64,000 nt of DNA from Tritrichomonas musculus (GCA_039105265.1 JAPFFF010000029.1:992001-1056000); one strand, 5' to 3'; shown: positions 29,288-42,447, counted from the first letter of the stretch. The notes: a model not told the origin generated them from the sequence alone. Translations and numbers: made by a program.

Positions 29288-30796
29288 GTTTCATCTATAT
29301 CTCGAGTCAAATAAAATATTTATGAATTATAAATCAATAATAATATTTTGTATTTTATTTATAAAATATATTATCTGTTATATATCCAATTTATTAGTCA
29401 TATATAAATTTAAATGCAAATTTACATTAAAAAATTATGAAAATAACTTATTTCTCAATTGATTTACGAAATAATTATATAATAATTGTACAATATAAAA
29501 ATAATAAATATTTAAATAAATTTTATTATGTAAATAAGTTACTTTATACTCTCATTTTAAAGAAAAATGTAATTTTATATTTTGCATTATTTTGAATTAT
29601 TTTTCATCGTATTTTGGTACGTTATTATTTTTTAGTGACGTGAGATGATTATTTTCGGTGAAGTGAAGTTTATAGTGAAGTGATTCTTGAAAAATTTAAA
29701 TTTCCTCATCTTCTTAAAAATATCATTAAAAATATTTTTTATAAAGTAAAATTATTATGTAATATATTATAAAAATAATTATAATATTTAATATATTGAA
29801 AACCAAAAAATAATCACAATACAAAGCAACATATTTTTTTAGAAATTCAATTAAAAATCATCGTTTGATTGAATTTTTCATTTTTTTTTGTTAATTTATC
29901 TATTTAATATATAATGTAAAACTTAAATTTAAAATTTAAATAGTATATAAAATATAATATATATTATATATATAAAATAAAATAATGTTTTAATAAAAAT
30001 TCTACTAGGATAAAAAATGTTTATTATTTCAATATAAAAAATATAATAACTGAAAAAGTTAAAAATTTATAAAAAATAAAAAAAAATATAAACAAGTGTA
30101 TCTCTAGAAAATAAATATTTTTAAAACATAAAAGTATTAATAAGTTATCAATATTTATATACTATAATAATAAATAAAAAAGAATTATATATATATTTAT
30201 ATTTCATCAATTTTTATATAAAAAAAATTATATAGCCTCTCAATTATAAAACGAATTTTATTCAGAAAAATAAAAATAGAAATATCTCAAAAATAGGAGT
30301 ATAAAATTCTTATCCATTAAAGTTCATTCTTAGTTACAAAATAAAAATAAAGAAAATATGATCTATATTACAATATTTCGTCAATTTCTCTACATGAATA
30401 CCTCTAAATCGACCAAATAAAATACGGCAATTGTATAGAGGGTTTTCGGCAAAATTACGGATTTGACAACGGCACTCTCCAACTACGGCCTAAGGCCGTA
30501 AGGGTTACAATAGGATTTTACTTTCAACCCTTCTGTGAAAAGATAGATTAACAGAAACCAAGATCCTGCCAAAATTTTGACTTATTTTTATATTTATATT
30601 ATTTAAATAAATTTATATAATTCATATTTGTACTTTAATAAATGAATTGATCTTACAATTTTAAGATATTTATATTTTTTATAAAACAGTTTATTTGAAA
30701 ATTGATAATATTATAAACTAAGTTTTTTAATTTGTCCCTTCTTATCGTCCTCTCAAATTTGAATAAAGCTAAATAATTTTTTTTAAGTTATTAAGG

Positions 30797-30880
30797 CATG
30801 AATACCTTCATTCGTTTCAGGTCGAGGCTCCCGCTATTACCTTAACCAATTGGGCTTAGCCCTCAAAGGCTCCCAAAGCT
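30797..30880 (-). repeat. SINE-like/tRNA-like tract (tentative)
   Basis: A GC-richer island in AT-rich DNA. Minus-strand reading contains ctaagcccaattggttaagg, a close match to a pol III A box, and gcctcgacc about 30 bases later, a weak B-box-like sequence. The spacing is short for a tRNA and it does not fold as one. It is flanked by repeats of tttgtccct-cttatcgtcct at 30,733 and 30,993. Confidence 0.25.
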
Positions 30881-33228
30881 ATTTAAAAGGTATTTTTCCT
30901 GAATAAAAAACTTTTTTATATTCTTTTTTTTTTATTTTCATCTTCTCAAAATTGAAAGATATGGTATTTTAAAAAAAATAATTTGTCCCTACTTATCGTC
31001 CTACTTTCTGAAGACTCATAGAAAATTTGAATTAAAAACTCTCAATTTTTTTGTGAATAAGGTAATAATTAAAAAACTTAGTTTAGTGTTCCGAAAAAAG
31101 ATTGATTGGAAATAGATTCAATTGTTGATCGCACTTAACAAATCTCAAATAATCAGTATTTAAAAATATTTTACATTCTTTTAAAAAGTTAAAAGTCCTA
31201 TCAATCTTTTTGCGGTAATTCAAAAAGTAAAATGTTTACTAAGATAAAAAACTATTAATTTCCAGATGATTCATTTGCAACCATTAAAGAATTAGGATAG
31301 CTGGGATGGCGGGCACCTTAAAGTTTGGGATTTGCCTAAAAAAAAACTAATTTTTGCCAATTGACGGTATCACCTATTTTGAATTTAAGAAAATAAACAT
31401 CGTTTCTCTTGATCTATCGTAATTAGAAAAGTTTCAGGACATCTAAAAAAAGAAGGAAAAGTCAGATTTCCAAATAATTATAATTTTGATTGCTGATTCT
31501 TGGAGAAAATTGCTAACAGTTAGTGGTAAAGTTATTTTGAAGATGGGACCATGCTGTATTTTGTCAAAATTTGAAAATAAAAAGTATCTTTCTTTAAATA
31601 ATACTGGAAACTATTATATTTAAACGAATGTCCAAATTCTCACAATTTTTTTGAATAAAAAAGTTTTTTTGGTCTTTAAATTTTGAGAATTTTTGTGAGA
31701 AAAATGAAAAAAAGTTCACAAATTTTTTTGAGAGAAAATGCTTTTTTTCACAATTTTTTGAGAGACTATAATTATCATCCTCTCAAATCTCCTATCAATC
31801 TTTTTGAGTTTGACTATATTTTAAAATTTGTGAATTTTTATTCAATTTTAATTTGAATCAAAGTTATTTTTTAACTTTTTAAAATTTTAAGGTTTCACTT
31901 TTTCAAACAAAATAATGAAAAAAGCATGATATTAAAGTAGGAAAAAAAAAATCATGCGATCTGATTTTTTTCAAAATTAAATATCTGCTTACTTACATGA
32001 CAAAGCATATTATATGTTCTTAAGAACTCATAAATTTGGGCCAATTTTTTGTTATAACACAATCTTTTTATATCTTGGTTAAATAGCTTTTTTACTTGAT
32101 ATTATATTCAATTTATATTTTATTAATGATTATTGAATTATCGAAAATTGAATATTTAATGATAATCAAATTAAATCATTAAAACTCAAAAAAATCAGGA
32201 ACTTGGATATGCTTATTATCTATAATCAAATTAAATCATTTTAAATTAAAAAAATATATGTTAAAAGTATTGCTTTATTTTTTTATTTTCCATTGATATA
32301 AAAATTAAAATATTAGACACACTCTTTTTATAGTTTTTCAACAATATAATATAGGAATAATTGAATGAATTCAGAGTCGATCATTCAATTTTTATTGAAT
32401 TTTGAGAATGGCTCTGAATTCTCATCGTCAGTCTAATCTTGGATATGGTTTATGAAAACACATACAAAAAATTGATAATTCATTCAATCCATTCAAATTT
32501 TAAAATCATAAAAGAATTAATTATCAGCAAATTGTTTTAATAGTGAAAGGCTCTAATTGAATGAAAAAGCAATATTCTTGTTGTTTCCAATCAATTTACG
32601 GAAGTACGAATCGAACAAGATAAACTTAAAATTATCAATGAAAATATACAAAAAAATTTGACATTCGGACAATTTTCTTGTTTGATGTTCAAGTAAAACA
32701 AAGGTATACAAACTCTTTTCTTTCAATTTGTTGAAAGCAAAAAGTTGGTGATTTTAAGACTTACTAAAATTATAATAGCATATTTTAAATACTTATCATA
32801 TGTATAATTGTTTGATACTATTTACAACCTGTTTGGTTCATTACAGAGGAAATTAGAATTTTTAATCTTTACTTTTTGAAAAATATAAAAACCCTAGAAA
32901 AGTGGTGATTAAAATATTATTTTTTTATTTTTGAACTTATATTTTTCTATATTATTATATTTGTTTGTTTTTAAAATAAAAATATATTTAATTAATTAAG
33001 AATATGTGGAGATACGAAAAATCAAAAATCGATATTTCAATAATTTCCAAATAATTTCTAATCCCTTCGATACATTTTCCTGTAATGATTTTATCGTTTT
33101 ATATATTTTATTTTACATGATATATCTCGTTAATTGGTAGAACTATCTAGGATTTTTTGAGATAAAGCTAAAATACTAATTTTTTTGACGGTTTAAGGAG
33201 AAAAAAAGGTTAATTTTTTTTTCTGAAG

Positions 33229-33304
33229 AGGTGAAGTCGTCAATCTAAGCGAATTCAATTTTTTAAAAAAAGGTGAAGTCGTCAATCTAAGAGAATTCAA
33301 TTTT
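33229..33304 (+). repeat. Two 34 bp direct repeats
   Basis: aggtgaagtcgtcaatctaa followed by g(c/a)gaattcaatttt is repeated at 33,229-33,262 and 33,271-33,304 with one difference and an 8 bp spacer. It seems a recent local duplication. Confidence 0.85.
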
Positions 33305-35117
33305 GAATGCATTGAAATCACGATCAAAATTACCTAAAGATTTAAAATAATAATATATTTATTTATAATCCAATTTTTTTGAGAAAAATATGGAAAATTA
33401 AACAAAAATTATAATTGAGAAGTGAAAATTTTATTATAGTTTTTCTTTCAATTTATAAAATAATTTAAATAATAATATTTTTAAATTACATTTTATTTAT
33501 ATTAAATTAAATATATAATTCATTTTATATATTGAAATATAATATATAATATGAGATATCAAATGATATATTTGATATTTGTTAGGATATGAAATAATGA
33601 AAAATCATTAAAATTCAGTTACGAAAGTTTTTTTTAATTTGCTGAAAAATTCTCGATACATTTAATCTAGATAGGAATTTTAGATATTCATTGAGTTTTA
33701 CAAAATATTCCATACTATTAAATAATGTATATTATATTGTTGAACATAATATTAATTAATTGCTTAAGATATCTATACAATATTAATTTTATATATTCAG
33801 AATGCATTCAAATAATAAAATATATTTATCTTATTTTTATAAATTTCATTTCACAATATAAGATATTTTATAATTTTAAAATATATATTAATATATTTAA
33901 TAACAATGAAAATATAAAATGCAATAATTAAAATGATAATTTTCTTAGATTCTCAAAAAATAATCAAAAAAACTATTAATAACAATAAATATATATATGT
34001 AAACATTTATATGTATATATTTATTTAAAAAATGTTAATCAAAAAGATTTTTTATTCAAATTTATAAAACAATCATTTTAAAACTTTTTCAATTTTGTAA
34101 ATTTGTAAACTAATCAAAATTAGACAAAATTAAATTTCTATTTATACTGGAAATTATTAGATAAAATTTTAATATTTTTAAATATATATAAATAATAGTA
34201 TTTATAAAATAATCAAATAATATATAAAAGGTATTGTCCGAAAAAATAGAGTTTGGGTACCTTTAGTAAAACATAATAATTTGATGAACGAAATTCTTTT
34301 TCACCTCTCTTCATGAAGAAAAATATATTTTTATTTTTTAATTTTTTTCAAATAAAGCATAGAATTTTTGTTTCCAATATAAACCAGTTAAATGCTTATA
34401 TAATTAAATATTAAATTAAAAATTATTATTAAAACAAATAATGAACAAGTGTAATAGATAAATATTGAGAAAAACATTTATATTGATAAATATTTTGGTT
34501 TACCAAAGTTTTCACTCTTATCGAGATTATCTCTCAAATTTCAATTAACAAAATCTTTTATAATAACTTTTGAATGATTCAATCATAAAAAGAACGTTTA
34601 TTTATAATTTTATGAACAAAAATTATTTTATCTTTTTTCTTGTTTTTATTTTATTGAACATTACAAAACAGCAACTAGTCACGATTTTACACTTTTATAT
34701 GATGTTATTACCAAGACAATTATAAAAAACAACTTTTTTCCAAATTATCAGATACATTTATTTTTCCTCAAGAAATAAAGCCAAGTATCATATATGTCAA
34801 TGCATTTTATTATCGAAAAAAAGATATTTACAGTTAAATCTTTTTATAAAACCTTTCATAGGAGGTCATCCAAGTTTTTTCACGAGTCTACCTTATTCAA
34901 CCACGTTTTTTAAGAAATGTATTCAAAATTACTAAAATTGAATAGAACATCCTTACGTAAAATATAAAGAAGTTTCTATACAGAAATTTTCACTTCACAG
35001 CTTCCACTAGATAAAAAGTTTTTGTTGGCTGCTGAGCCTAAAAAAATGAGAATAAAACTCTATTTAAGCACAATATTTAATATCAAGTGTGGTATATTTT
35101 GTTCACACATGATAATA

Positions 35118-35391
35118 TTATTATTATTCGAATTTGTTTTAAGTAAACATTGCTTAATATGGTCATCCAAATATTGCATATTATCAAAAATTTTTTTTTT
35201 TCATAATTCAAAATTGTCTTTGCATAAAAATAAAATTCAGAATATTTCCTATATATTCCCAAAACATGAAAAGAAAAGGATTATTAGAATGCAATAAAAC
35301 AAATCATTTTTTTATTAGACTTATCAAAAATTGAAAGGAAAAAATTGAATAAGTATTCAAAAAGTTTGAAATCCGAGTTCATCCTTAAAAG
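35118..35391 (+). repeat. Interspersed repeat, copy without MITE
   Basis: This 270 bp tract recurs in inverted orientation at 47,162-47,643. It holds the empty site gtttta-agtaaaca (containing TTAA on the other strand) where the second copy has a 240 bp MITE. Confidence 0.8.
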
Positions 35392-36992
35392 GTAAACGAA
35401 TTTGTTTTTTTTTTTTTCAATTTTCTTATTTCGTTAAATAATCATAAAATATAAATTTAATTTATTATCTTAAACATTTTTTATTTAGAAGCAAATAAGA
35501 TCTGTCGTAGGGAAATTGGAATAATATCAATTTTAAAATATTTAATAGAAAAAGTGAAGAAATTGAATTTTAACGTCAAGTATGTATTCAAAATATTTCT
35601 AGGTGCTCTAAGAGGAATTTACCTAGAAACTGTTTTTTCTAACTCATTTTTATATATTATTTATTTATATTTATATATTTATATATTAATATAATTTTAA
35701 TATATATTATCTATATTAAAACATTATTATATATTATTTATCTGTATAAAGCATATTTATAAATAAATATTTTGAAAGCATATTCAAAATATATTGAGAA
35801 CATAAAAATAAATAAAGTCATTAAATTTTCAGTATTTTTAAATAAAGACTATTCAATTTAAAAGAATTAAAAATGCAAATATCTTATTTTAAAATCATTT
35901 TACCAATATTATTATGCATTTATAAAAATATAAAATAATATAGATATATAAATGCATGTAAATATTGCTAATATTATATTAAATTGAGGAATTCTGATGA
36001 ACATATTATAGTAAGCATAAAGTAAATCAATTTTATTTATGAATATAGATGAAAATAATTTGTATACTTATTAAAAAGTATGAAAAAATAATGAAATTTG
36101 TGAAAAATAATTAGATTGGTAATGAAAAAATTATTAATCAAATTTGATTGTTTCAAATGTTTTTTTGAGTATGTGTTGATATTGATTTAACTGAATCTGT
36201 TGATGAATATCATTAAACTGTTCTTTTTTGTTGAGTATTTTTAATATTGGGCTGCTCTTTTGCCAACTAATATCTTTTGGAGGGGACAATAAAATTGAAG
36301 TTCATCACCATAATAAGAAAAATACATATACTTAAATAATTTATTGTAATTTAAGCTTGCTTTCTATTTTTTCCATTTGTTGCAAATCATTTAAAAAAGT
36401 TCAATTATATATACAAATATTAATAAATATTCAAAATAAAAAACATTTTAAAATATAGATATTAAAATAAAAATAATTTATGATAAATGTTTCTAAAATA
36501 AATTTTCATTGAAAAGATATATCAATATATACTTTTGGTTTTATCATTATATCACAAAAAGTTAGATAATTTAACAAAAAGTTGCTATTCATAAAAAATT
36601 CATTGAAAAAATATTTTCATGATTTAGGGAAATGTTACGATTATTTTATTTTTTGTCTATATAGCCAATATTATATACTGACATACAATATAAATCATTA
36701 GAAGTGAAGTAATAATCGAAACATTTTGTTCATGATTAATATCCATGATAATCAAAAGTACAAAAAAAAGATAAATTTCTACTCCGTAAATTATAATATT
36801 ATTTTGAAATATCAAAATATCTCTCATCAATGTGATTTTTTTTATAACTGGTCCAAAAGAACAATTGTTATTGATGTTTTTTTATTTTTTTAACTGACAA
36901 AATAAACGGCCTCCGTTTACCTTTTTTTTTTTATTTGAATTTTTTGACTATCATTATTTTCACAAATTTGATACATGAATCAATTTTTATAA

Positions 36993-38279
36993 ATGTATTT
37001 CTCATTCAATATAGGGCTTAGTGGTTACCGAGATTTTGATGAAATAATTCAAGCACATGATAGAGTCTATTCTGATGATCCTAAAATCGCTCAACTAGGG
37101 TGTGAACAAATATTTTCATGGTTAGCAAAAAATTTCAAAAATCCTTTTTTTGAAATAACAGCTATAATACGCAGTAATTTACTTCAAGATTCAAGAAATC
37201 TTTTAACTAATACCAAATTAAATCAGTTTTATATTAATATTAAGAGATTTTGCAGTCGAACTATATCAGAATTTCCATCAAATAATAAGTATTATAAAAC
37301 CTACCTTCAGTATTCATGTGATGATGAATATAAATCGCCTCCTAAAGATGAGTTACTCGAATTTGCTAATTATTTGTTTAAATATCTTGATGAAAATTTT
37401 TGGATCCCAAAAATCAAAATCCACCAGCAATGCGTTGAAAATGCACTTGAATCTATATCAAAATATTTTGAGGATGAAAAATCTTTTGATTTATCCATTT
37501 CTTATTTTTTATTATACTTCACTCCTATCCTTGCAAAAGAATTTTGCAAGGATTGGAAAGATAAAGTTGATGAAAATGAATTGATTTTTGGTTTTACAAG
37601 ATCTCAGCTCATTAAGAAGATACCAAAATTTATAGCTAACGCTAAAACTTTTGCAGATGATTTTTTTGCAGATTCATTTGCCTTCGAATTTTCCGACTAT
37701 CTCATTATTGGAAGTGTTTGGGCTTCTCAAGTGCTTGACTTGCTTTTTGAAAACGATATTTGCGATATAAAAGTTATATCTAATTACATTTTATGCGCTC
37801 CTCAACAGAATGAAACGATTATTAATTTCCTCAAGAAGCACAATGTTATCAATGATGAACAAGTTGGTAGTTTTTGGTATGGAACGCCAATGGGCATGAC
37901 ACCCTATGAATATTGTTCAAATATTGATTCTAACTCTTTATTGGAAGTCGATAATCACTTAGTTGGTTTTTTATCTGAGTCGAGGGATTATAATTCAAAT
38001 AATAAAAAGAGATCTCAAAATAAATATATCAGAAAAGATAGTAGTAGCAGCAATGGTGATAATAAAAGCTCCAATAACAATAATAGTGACAAAAATAATC
38101 CCACTAGTACTAAAAGCAGCCATAACAATGATAATACAAATGAGCAAACTAAACCAAACTCGAATGTTGCTAAAAACCAAGACGAAGTTAGTAAAGTTCA
38201 AACTCAAGTTAAGCCTCCTGTCCCAAAAATTGAGAAACCGACCAAAAAGCTTCTCGTTGTCACAAAAGATAAAAAATAA
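36993..38279 (+). CDS. Host hypothetical helical protein with Asn/Ser-rich tail
   Basis: A 428-residue intronless host gene. Residues 1-330 are strongly helical with regular hydrophobic spacing, fitting an alpha-solenoid or helical bundle, but I recognise no family. Residues 335-400 are low-complexity (Asn, Ser, Lys), typical of disordered protozoan linkers. The end is basic and proline-rich (KPPVPKIEKPTKKLLVV). Codon use and complexity clearly differ from the desert just upstream. Two alpha-solenoid genes follow downstream on the same strand, the first being the karyopherin. Confidence 0.75.
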   Translation: MYFSFNIGLSGYRDFDEIIQAHDRVYSDDPKIAQLGCEQIFSWLAKNFKNPFFEITAIIRSNLLQDSRNLLTNTKLNQFYINIKRFCSRTISEFPSNNKYYKTYLQYSCDDEYKSPPKDELLEFANYLFKYLDENFWIPKIKIHQQCVENALESISKYFEDEKSFDLSISYFLLYFTPILAKEFCKDWKDKVDENELIFGFTRSQLIKKIPKFIANAKTFADDFFADSFAFEFSDYLIIGSVWASQVLDLLFENDICDIKVISNYILCAPQQNETIINFLKKHNVINDEQVGSFWYGTPMGMTPYEYCSNIDSNSLLEVDNHLVGFLSESRDYNSNNKKRSQNKYIRKDSSSSNGDNKSSNNNNSDKNNPTSTKSSHNNDNTNEQTKPNSNVAKNQDEVSKVQTQVKPPVPKIEKPTKKLLVVTKDKK

Positions 38280-39512
38280 TCGGCATCAGCCCCCTCTGAT
38301 ATTGTATTTCGCAAAAATTGCATAGCCAATCTTATTTTTTAGACAGCTGAATAATTGACTTACCAGTAAAAGTTGATTTTTTAGATTGTTCCTGATAAAT
38401 CAAACGTAATTCCAATATATTCAGCTAATTCTGCACTTATTTGCTAAGGGCTTTCTTATATGATTTCTAACCGATAGCTAACCAAGATATTGCTTAAATT
38501 AATTTTACTTAACTATATTTAACATTCTTTATTATTTGATTTTATTATTATTCCAACTTTAAATGAAAATTTTATATGAGAGAATAATATTAGAATTTGA
38601 TTGTTTTATTATATTTAGTTTTTATATTTATAATAAGTTGGAAGCTGTAAATATGTGGGCAGTAAAACCTTAATATAGTATTGATTTCATGTGATAGTCA
38701 CATTGTGATTTATGCATTTCATAATAAAAAAGATGATATTACTTCTCGACTTAGACGATTCAGATCGATGTTATTGATGTAGGATGCTTTAAAAAATAAA
38801 TGAAAAATAAAATTGAAGCTGAATAACAGCCAAGCAAATGAAGAATTTCATTGACTTTAAGTCACCTAGGTTAAGCAATTATTTAAGAACAACAAAACAA
38901 GAAGGATTCAAAATGTGATAGAATAGAATTCTTATTTGGCAAGTCAGGCAGCAATGTGAATTTATTTACTCAATAAATAATGAAGCTTGAAGCAAGAATT
39001 CAACGCTCAATGAAAGAATTCTTTACAGCAGTAATAATCACTCTTACTGATGATAGTCCCTAATGTTGAAAAGAACTGCAAGTTATATACTCAATGGTGA
39101 AACCTCAACAAACGAATTTAAAATCGCTCATAACATTATTGATAAAACGACACAAAATGTGTTTCATTTAGTGTTGGTATAGTAGAATTAATATCAATAT
39201 CTTCCAGAAAAAGAATTTTCTGGCTATATTAAAAGCCATATCTATACAACAAAAATAATTCTTTGATGATCAAAAAAGCCAGAAAAAATGATGAAGTTAA
39301 TGACCACTAATTCTCTCCTTAAAAAGTGATAGCTATTATGATATTTGAAACTTTCTTTTTTATTAAGAGGAGACTAATTGTAATATATTTACAATTAGTT
39401 TTCTATATTCAAAAATTTCTATATGCATTCAAAATTGAGTTATGGAGAAATTTGGGAAATTAGAAATTGAACATTTTCTTCTTTTATTACTAAAGAAGAA
39501 AGTAAATAAATT
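38280..39512. other. Intergenic region without recognised content
   Basis: About 1.2 kb between two host genes. It is less AT-rich than the desert and has short broken frames, which may be a decayed gene, but nothing is recognisable in either strand. Confidence 0.5.
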
Positions 39513-42149
39513 ATGGATTTTTCGCGACAAAATGTTGAATTGGCATTTAATATCCTTTACAATGGAAATAATGAAGAAATAAATAATGCTAATCTCTTTC
39601 TTATGGAATGGACTCGTACTCCAGGATGTCATCAAACTGCATTTGAAATTTTAACAGAATCAAATGATCAGCATATTAGATGTACGGCTCTATCAATTTT
39701 ATATCGGCAAATGCAAGTACATTGGAATTCTTTTGATGAGTTTTTTCGAAATTCTGTAAAAGCATTTTTTTTTAAATTATTCTCTGAAGGTTTTTCTTCA
39801 CCTGCTATTGCAAATTCATCTATTTCAATAATTGTATTAATATCAATTTTCGAATGGCCGGAACTTTTCCCAAATTTTTTTGATTTGGTTTTTAATTTAA
39901 AAGAGAGCATGTATACGTTTCAAATAGTTGCAAACTTCTTAAAATTACTTGAGGACTGCGATTTTATAACAAAATCACGCCTAGTGTCTCTTCGGATGAA
40001 TTTTATTAATAATAATTATATTCAAAAAATAATTTTTTTAATCCAACAAATTACTCAGAATGAACAAAATCAAAATCTTGCAAATCAATATACAATCATT
40101 TTTCTTTCTATATATAACTCGCTTTTTGAGTGGTGTGACATTAAAATATTTTTAACTCAAGAAATTATTTATTATATCATTTCAAAAATACCAATCCATG
40201 AAGCATATGAATGTCTTTCCACATTATTTATAAATCGAACAGATTCAACTGAAATCCTTTCATCTATTCTTCCTAATTTTCTTCATGCAGTTGTCCAAAG
40301 CCCCAATTTTAATTTTCTTTTACAATTTCTGAGAAAATTTGGTCGAATACTTGAAAAAACTGAAAATGAAGTTGTCTCACAATTGTATTCGTTTTTATTA
40401 ACGGCTGACTTTGATGATGACTACATGGATGACTTTTGGAATCTTTGGTATGTCATTATTCATCGAATTTTATTTTCAGTAACATGTCAAGATGAGTCAA
40501 GTGTATCATTAATGAAAACATTTACACCACTTTTCGAATTAATGAGAAACAAATTCAGTAGCCTTATTCCGTATGCAATTTCCAATGGTAAGGTTGTCGA
40601 TTACACAGCTATTTCAACCTGGGAGATCTTGAATAGAATTGATAAAGAAGGGTTTTTGAATTTTATTTCAAATCTTCAGCAAAAGTTATTATCAGAACCA
40701 GAAATGAGAACCAAGTATTGCATCGATATCAACTATTCATTTAGTTCTTTAAATTTCCTCTTAAAATCAACTTCAAATCAAACATTGTTTGATATGGCAG
40801 TCAACTATTTCACAAATTTGTTTCAAGAAGGAATTTCAAATTTCGACATTCAATCTTCAATTTTCGCTTTATCAAGATCAACAATCATTTTAAGTATCAA
40901 TCAGCCTATTTTTCAAAAATACTGTGAATCTATTATGTATTGTTTCAAAAGCAACAATTTGGATTTGAAAGAAACAGCTGCGAACTGTTTTTCTTTCACA
41001 ATAAATGAAATTCCAGAATTTTTCGCCTCAACCGCTAAAGATTTCACCATTTTCTTTTTAAATTCTGTTCGTGATTTGTTAATAGTTGTGATTGAAGAGG
41101 ATATCAAAGATGATTTTTATGTGATGATGTTGTTTAGATGTGCAACATGTCTGGCTTTAGCTATATCAAAGCAAAATAAAAATATTGATATAACTTATTT
41201 CAATTTAATTGTAGATCCAGTTCTAGAAATTCTTGATGAAAGTGCCCCAATTGCATTAAAAATAATTAACGAAATCGGAAAATCATCATGCGAGTTGTGT
41301 ATATATGCGTTTCATAAGTTTTGGGCTCCTCTTTTTGCTCTTGCTAAAATGAATGATATATTAATAAATGATTTGATTATTGATGCATTGTGCTCAGGTT
41401 TTGAGAATTGTCCTTTTGAACAAGTTCAGCCGCAAGCAAAGATTTTCGTTGATTTGCTTCTCAATCAGAGTTCTCCTGAAATTGCGGTTTCGGCAATTTC
41501 GGCTTGTAGAGAAAAAAACTCGAATTTTGATAAGTTTTATCCTTTCTTTGAGAATTTGTTAAATATACCTTCAGTTGAATTATTTGATATGTATTATGTG
41601 TTTTCGCCAAGGTTAATTAAACTTGATTCTGCAATGCCATTAATTTGTGAAGGAATAATAAATGTCGATATTAATACTTGTAATTCGGCAATATCGTGTA
41701 TTAAAAAATTTTTAAATTCGTTAGACGAGCCAAATTGTACCTCTTTCGTTGAACTTTATAGAAAGCCGATTTTAAGTGCTACTATAAGTTCTTTAATCGA
41801 TTTCATGCATTGCTCTCTTGTGTCAAGATTATCATCTATTTTGATCAAAATAATTGTTTCTAGCAAAATTTTAAACGTTCCTAATGTTGAAATAGATATT
41901 TTAGATGCTTTAAAATCTTTATGTCAAAATGAACCTGCTGAAAGCGAATTTGAAAATTTCATCAAAACACTTGTTATTTCATGTGATGATCGTAAAAAAG
42001 CTAACCAAGTCATTGCTGATTTTTTAATTATAATGAGGCATGTTACACCAGCAGAAAAAATGGAAATATTGGAAAGAATTGATGATATTGATGAAGATGA
42101 AAAAAATGTAATTCAAGAAATCGAAAAATCATTGGATATAAAGTCATAA
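39513..42149 (+). CDS. Importin-beta/exportin-type karyopherin
   Basis: An 878-residue HEAT-repeat protein. The N-terminal 120 residues match the importin-beta N-terminal/Xpo1 pattern: INNANLFLMEWTRTPGCHQT, then HIRCTALSILYRQMQ, then IVLISIFEWPELFPNFFDLV, whose EWP-x-x-(W/F)P motif is typical of Crm1 and other exportins. The rest is a long helical repeat array to an acidic C-terminus. It would carry cargo through nuclear pores with Ran-GTP. Length is slightly short for Crm1 (about 1,070), so an exportin-t, transportin-3 or importin-13 like role is equally possible. No intron is evident. Confidence 0.8.
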   Translation: MDFSRQNVELAFNILYNGNNEEINNANLFLMEWTRTPGCHQTAFEILTESNDQHIRCTALSILYRQMQVHWNSFDEFFRNSVKAFFFKLFSEGFSSPAIANSSISIIVLISIFEWPELFPNFFDLVFNLKESMYTFQIVANFLKLLEDCDFITKSRLVSLRMNFINNNYIQKIIFLIQQITQNEQNQNLANQYTIIFLSIYNSLFEWCDIKIFLTQEIIYYIISKIPIHEAYECLSTLFINRTDSTEILSSILPNFLHAVVQSPNFNFLLQFLRKFGRILEKTENEVVSQLYSFLLTADFDDDYMDDFWNLWYVIIHRILFSVTCQDESSVSLMKTFTPLFELMRNKFSSLIPYAISNGKVVDYTAISTWEILNRIDKEGFLNFISNLQQKLLSEPEMRTKYCIDINYSFSSLNFLLKSTSNQTLFDMAVNYFTNLFQEGISNFDIQSSIFALSRSTIILSINQPIFQKYCESIMYCFKSNNLDLKETAANCFSFTINEIPEFFASTAKDFTIFFLNSVRDLLIVVIEEDIKDDFYVMMLFRCATCLALAISKQNKNIDITYFNLIVDPVLEILDESAPIALKIINEIGKSSCELCIYAFHKFWAPLFALAKMNDILINDLIIDALCSGFENCPFEQVQPQAKIFVDLLLNQSSPEIAVSAISACREKNSNFDKFYPFFENLLNIPSVELFDMYYVFSPRLIKLDSAMPLICEGIINVDINTCNSAISCIKKFLNSLDEPNCTSFVELYRKPILSATISSLIDFMHCSLVSRLSSILIKIIVSSKILNVPNVEIDILDALKSLCQNEPAESEFENFIKTLVISCDDRKKANQVIADFLIIMRHVTPAEKMEILERIDDIDEDEKNVIQEIEKSLDIKS

Positions 42150-42447
42150 TATTACTTACGCTTACATCCTATATGTTATTTATTTGTTTGTTAATTATTA
42201 TAAATATTTTTGAATGCCCCTATTTCTTTGCAGTTTTATGTCTTTATTTGGTATCTTTTAATTTATCCTAATAATTAATTTATTCATGTTTTTTTTATTT
42301 TGCTGTCAGAATATATTTATTCACATATATTTCACGAATTTAACTCCTAAAAGTTGTGTATTTGGAAATGTTTTGTTTTATTGTCATATTAAATTTTCTA
42401 AATTTATTGTTTTCTTGAATATATTTTTAGGTATTATTAAGATATTA

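Larger units (their letters stand above)
27492..30405 (+). mobile_element. Non-coding TIR element, copy A (interrupted)
   Basis: Outside the 1.65 kb insertion at 27,639, this tract aligns in inverted orientation with 45,614-46,842. The matches include cattttgccataattggttt type stretches, the aagtgaagtt/ttcggtg block and an end that reads ctctacatgaatacctct. The terminal repeat is visible only at its right end (30,405). It has no coding capacity and appears to be an older, non-autonomous transposon. Confidence 0.7.
26058..36992. other. 11 kb AT-rich gene desert with nested repeats
   Basis: No open frame here has convincing coding composition; the few short ones are low-complexity Ile/Asn/Phe/Lys strings. 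The identifiable contents are a TIR element (copy A, 27,492-30,405), a nested 1.65 kb element with an 8 bp duplication (27,639-29,287), a SINE-like tract near 30,800-30,880, local direct repeats at 33,229-33,304, and a tract at 35,118-35,391 that recurs inverted at 47,162-47,643. The remainder shows only AT-rich sequence. Confidence 0.7.

Noticed and set aside
29127-29462. ORF of 111 codons in the gene desert
   Set aside because: It runs across the end of a non-autonomous transposon into flanking repeat DNA and has Asn/Ile/Phe/Leu low-complexity composition.
31300-31326. Alu-like phrase agctgggatggcgggcacc
   Set aside because: Short chance similarity; no other Alu features and the genome is not primate.
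35022-35297. ORF of 91 codons starting in the desert
   Set aside because: Part of it lies in an interspersed non-coding repeat that recurs at 47 kb, and the composition is AT-driven.
36995-37014. Possible short intron (gta...tag) just after the first ATG of the host gene
   Set aside because: It lacks the conserved trichomonad branch/acceptor ACTAAC-ACACAG block and is too short.
42286-42447. N-terminal extension of the alpha-solenoid gene
   Set aside because: The extra 54 residues are Phe/Ile-rich translation of AT-rich intergenic DNA; the second ATG fits better.
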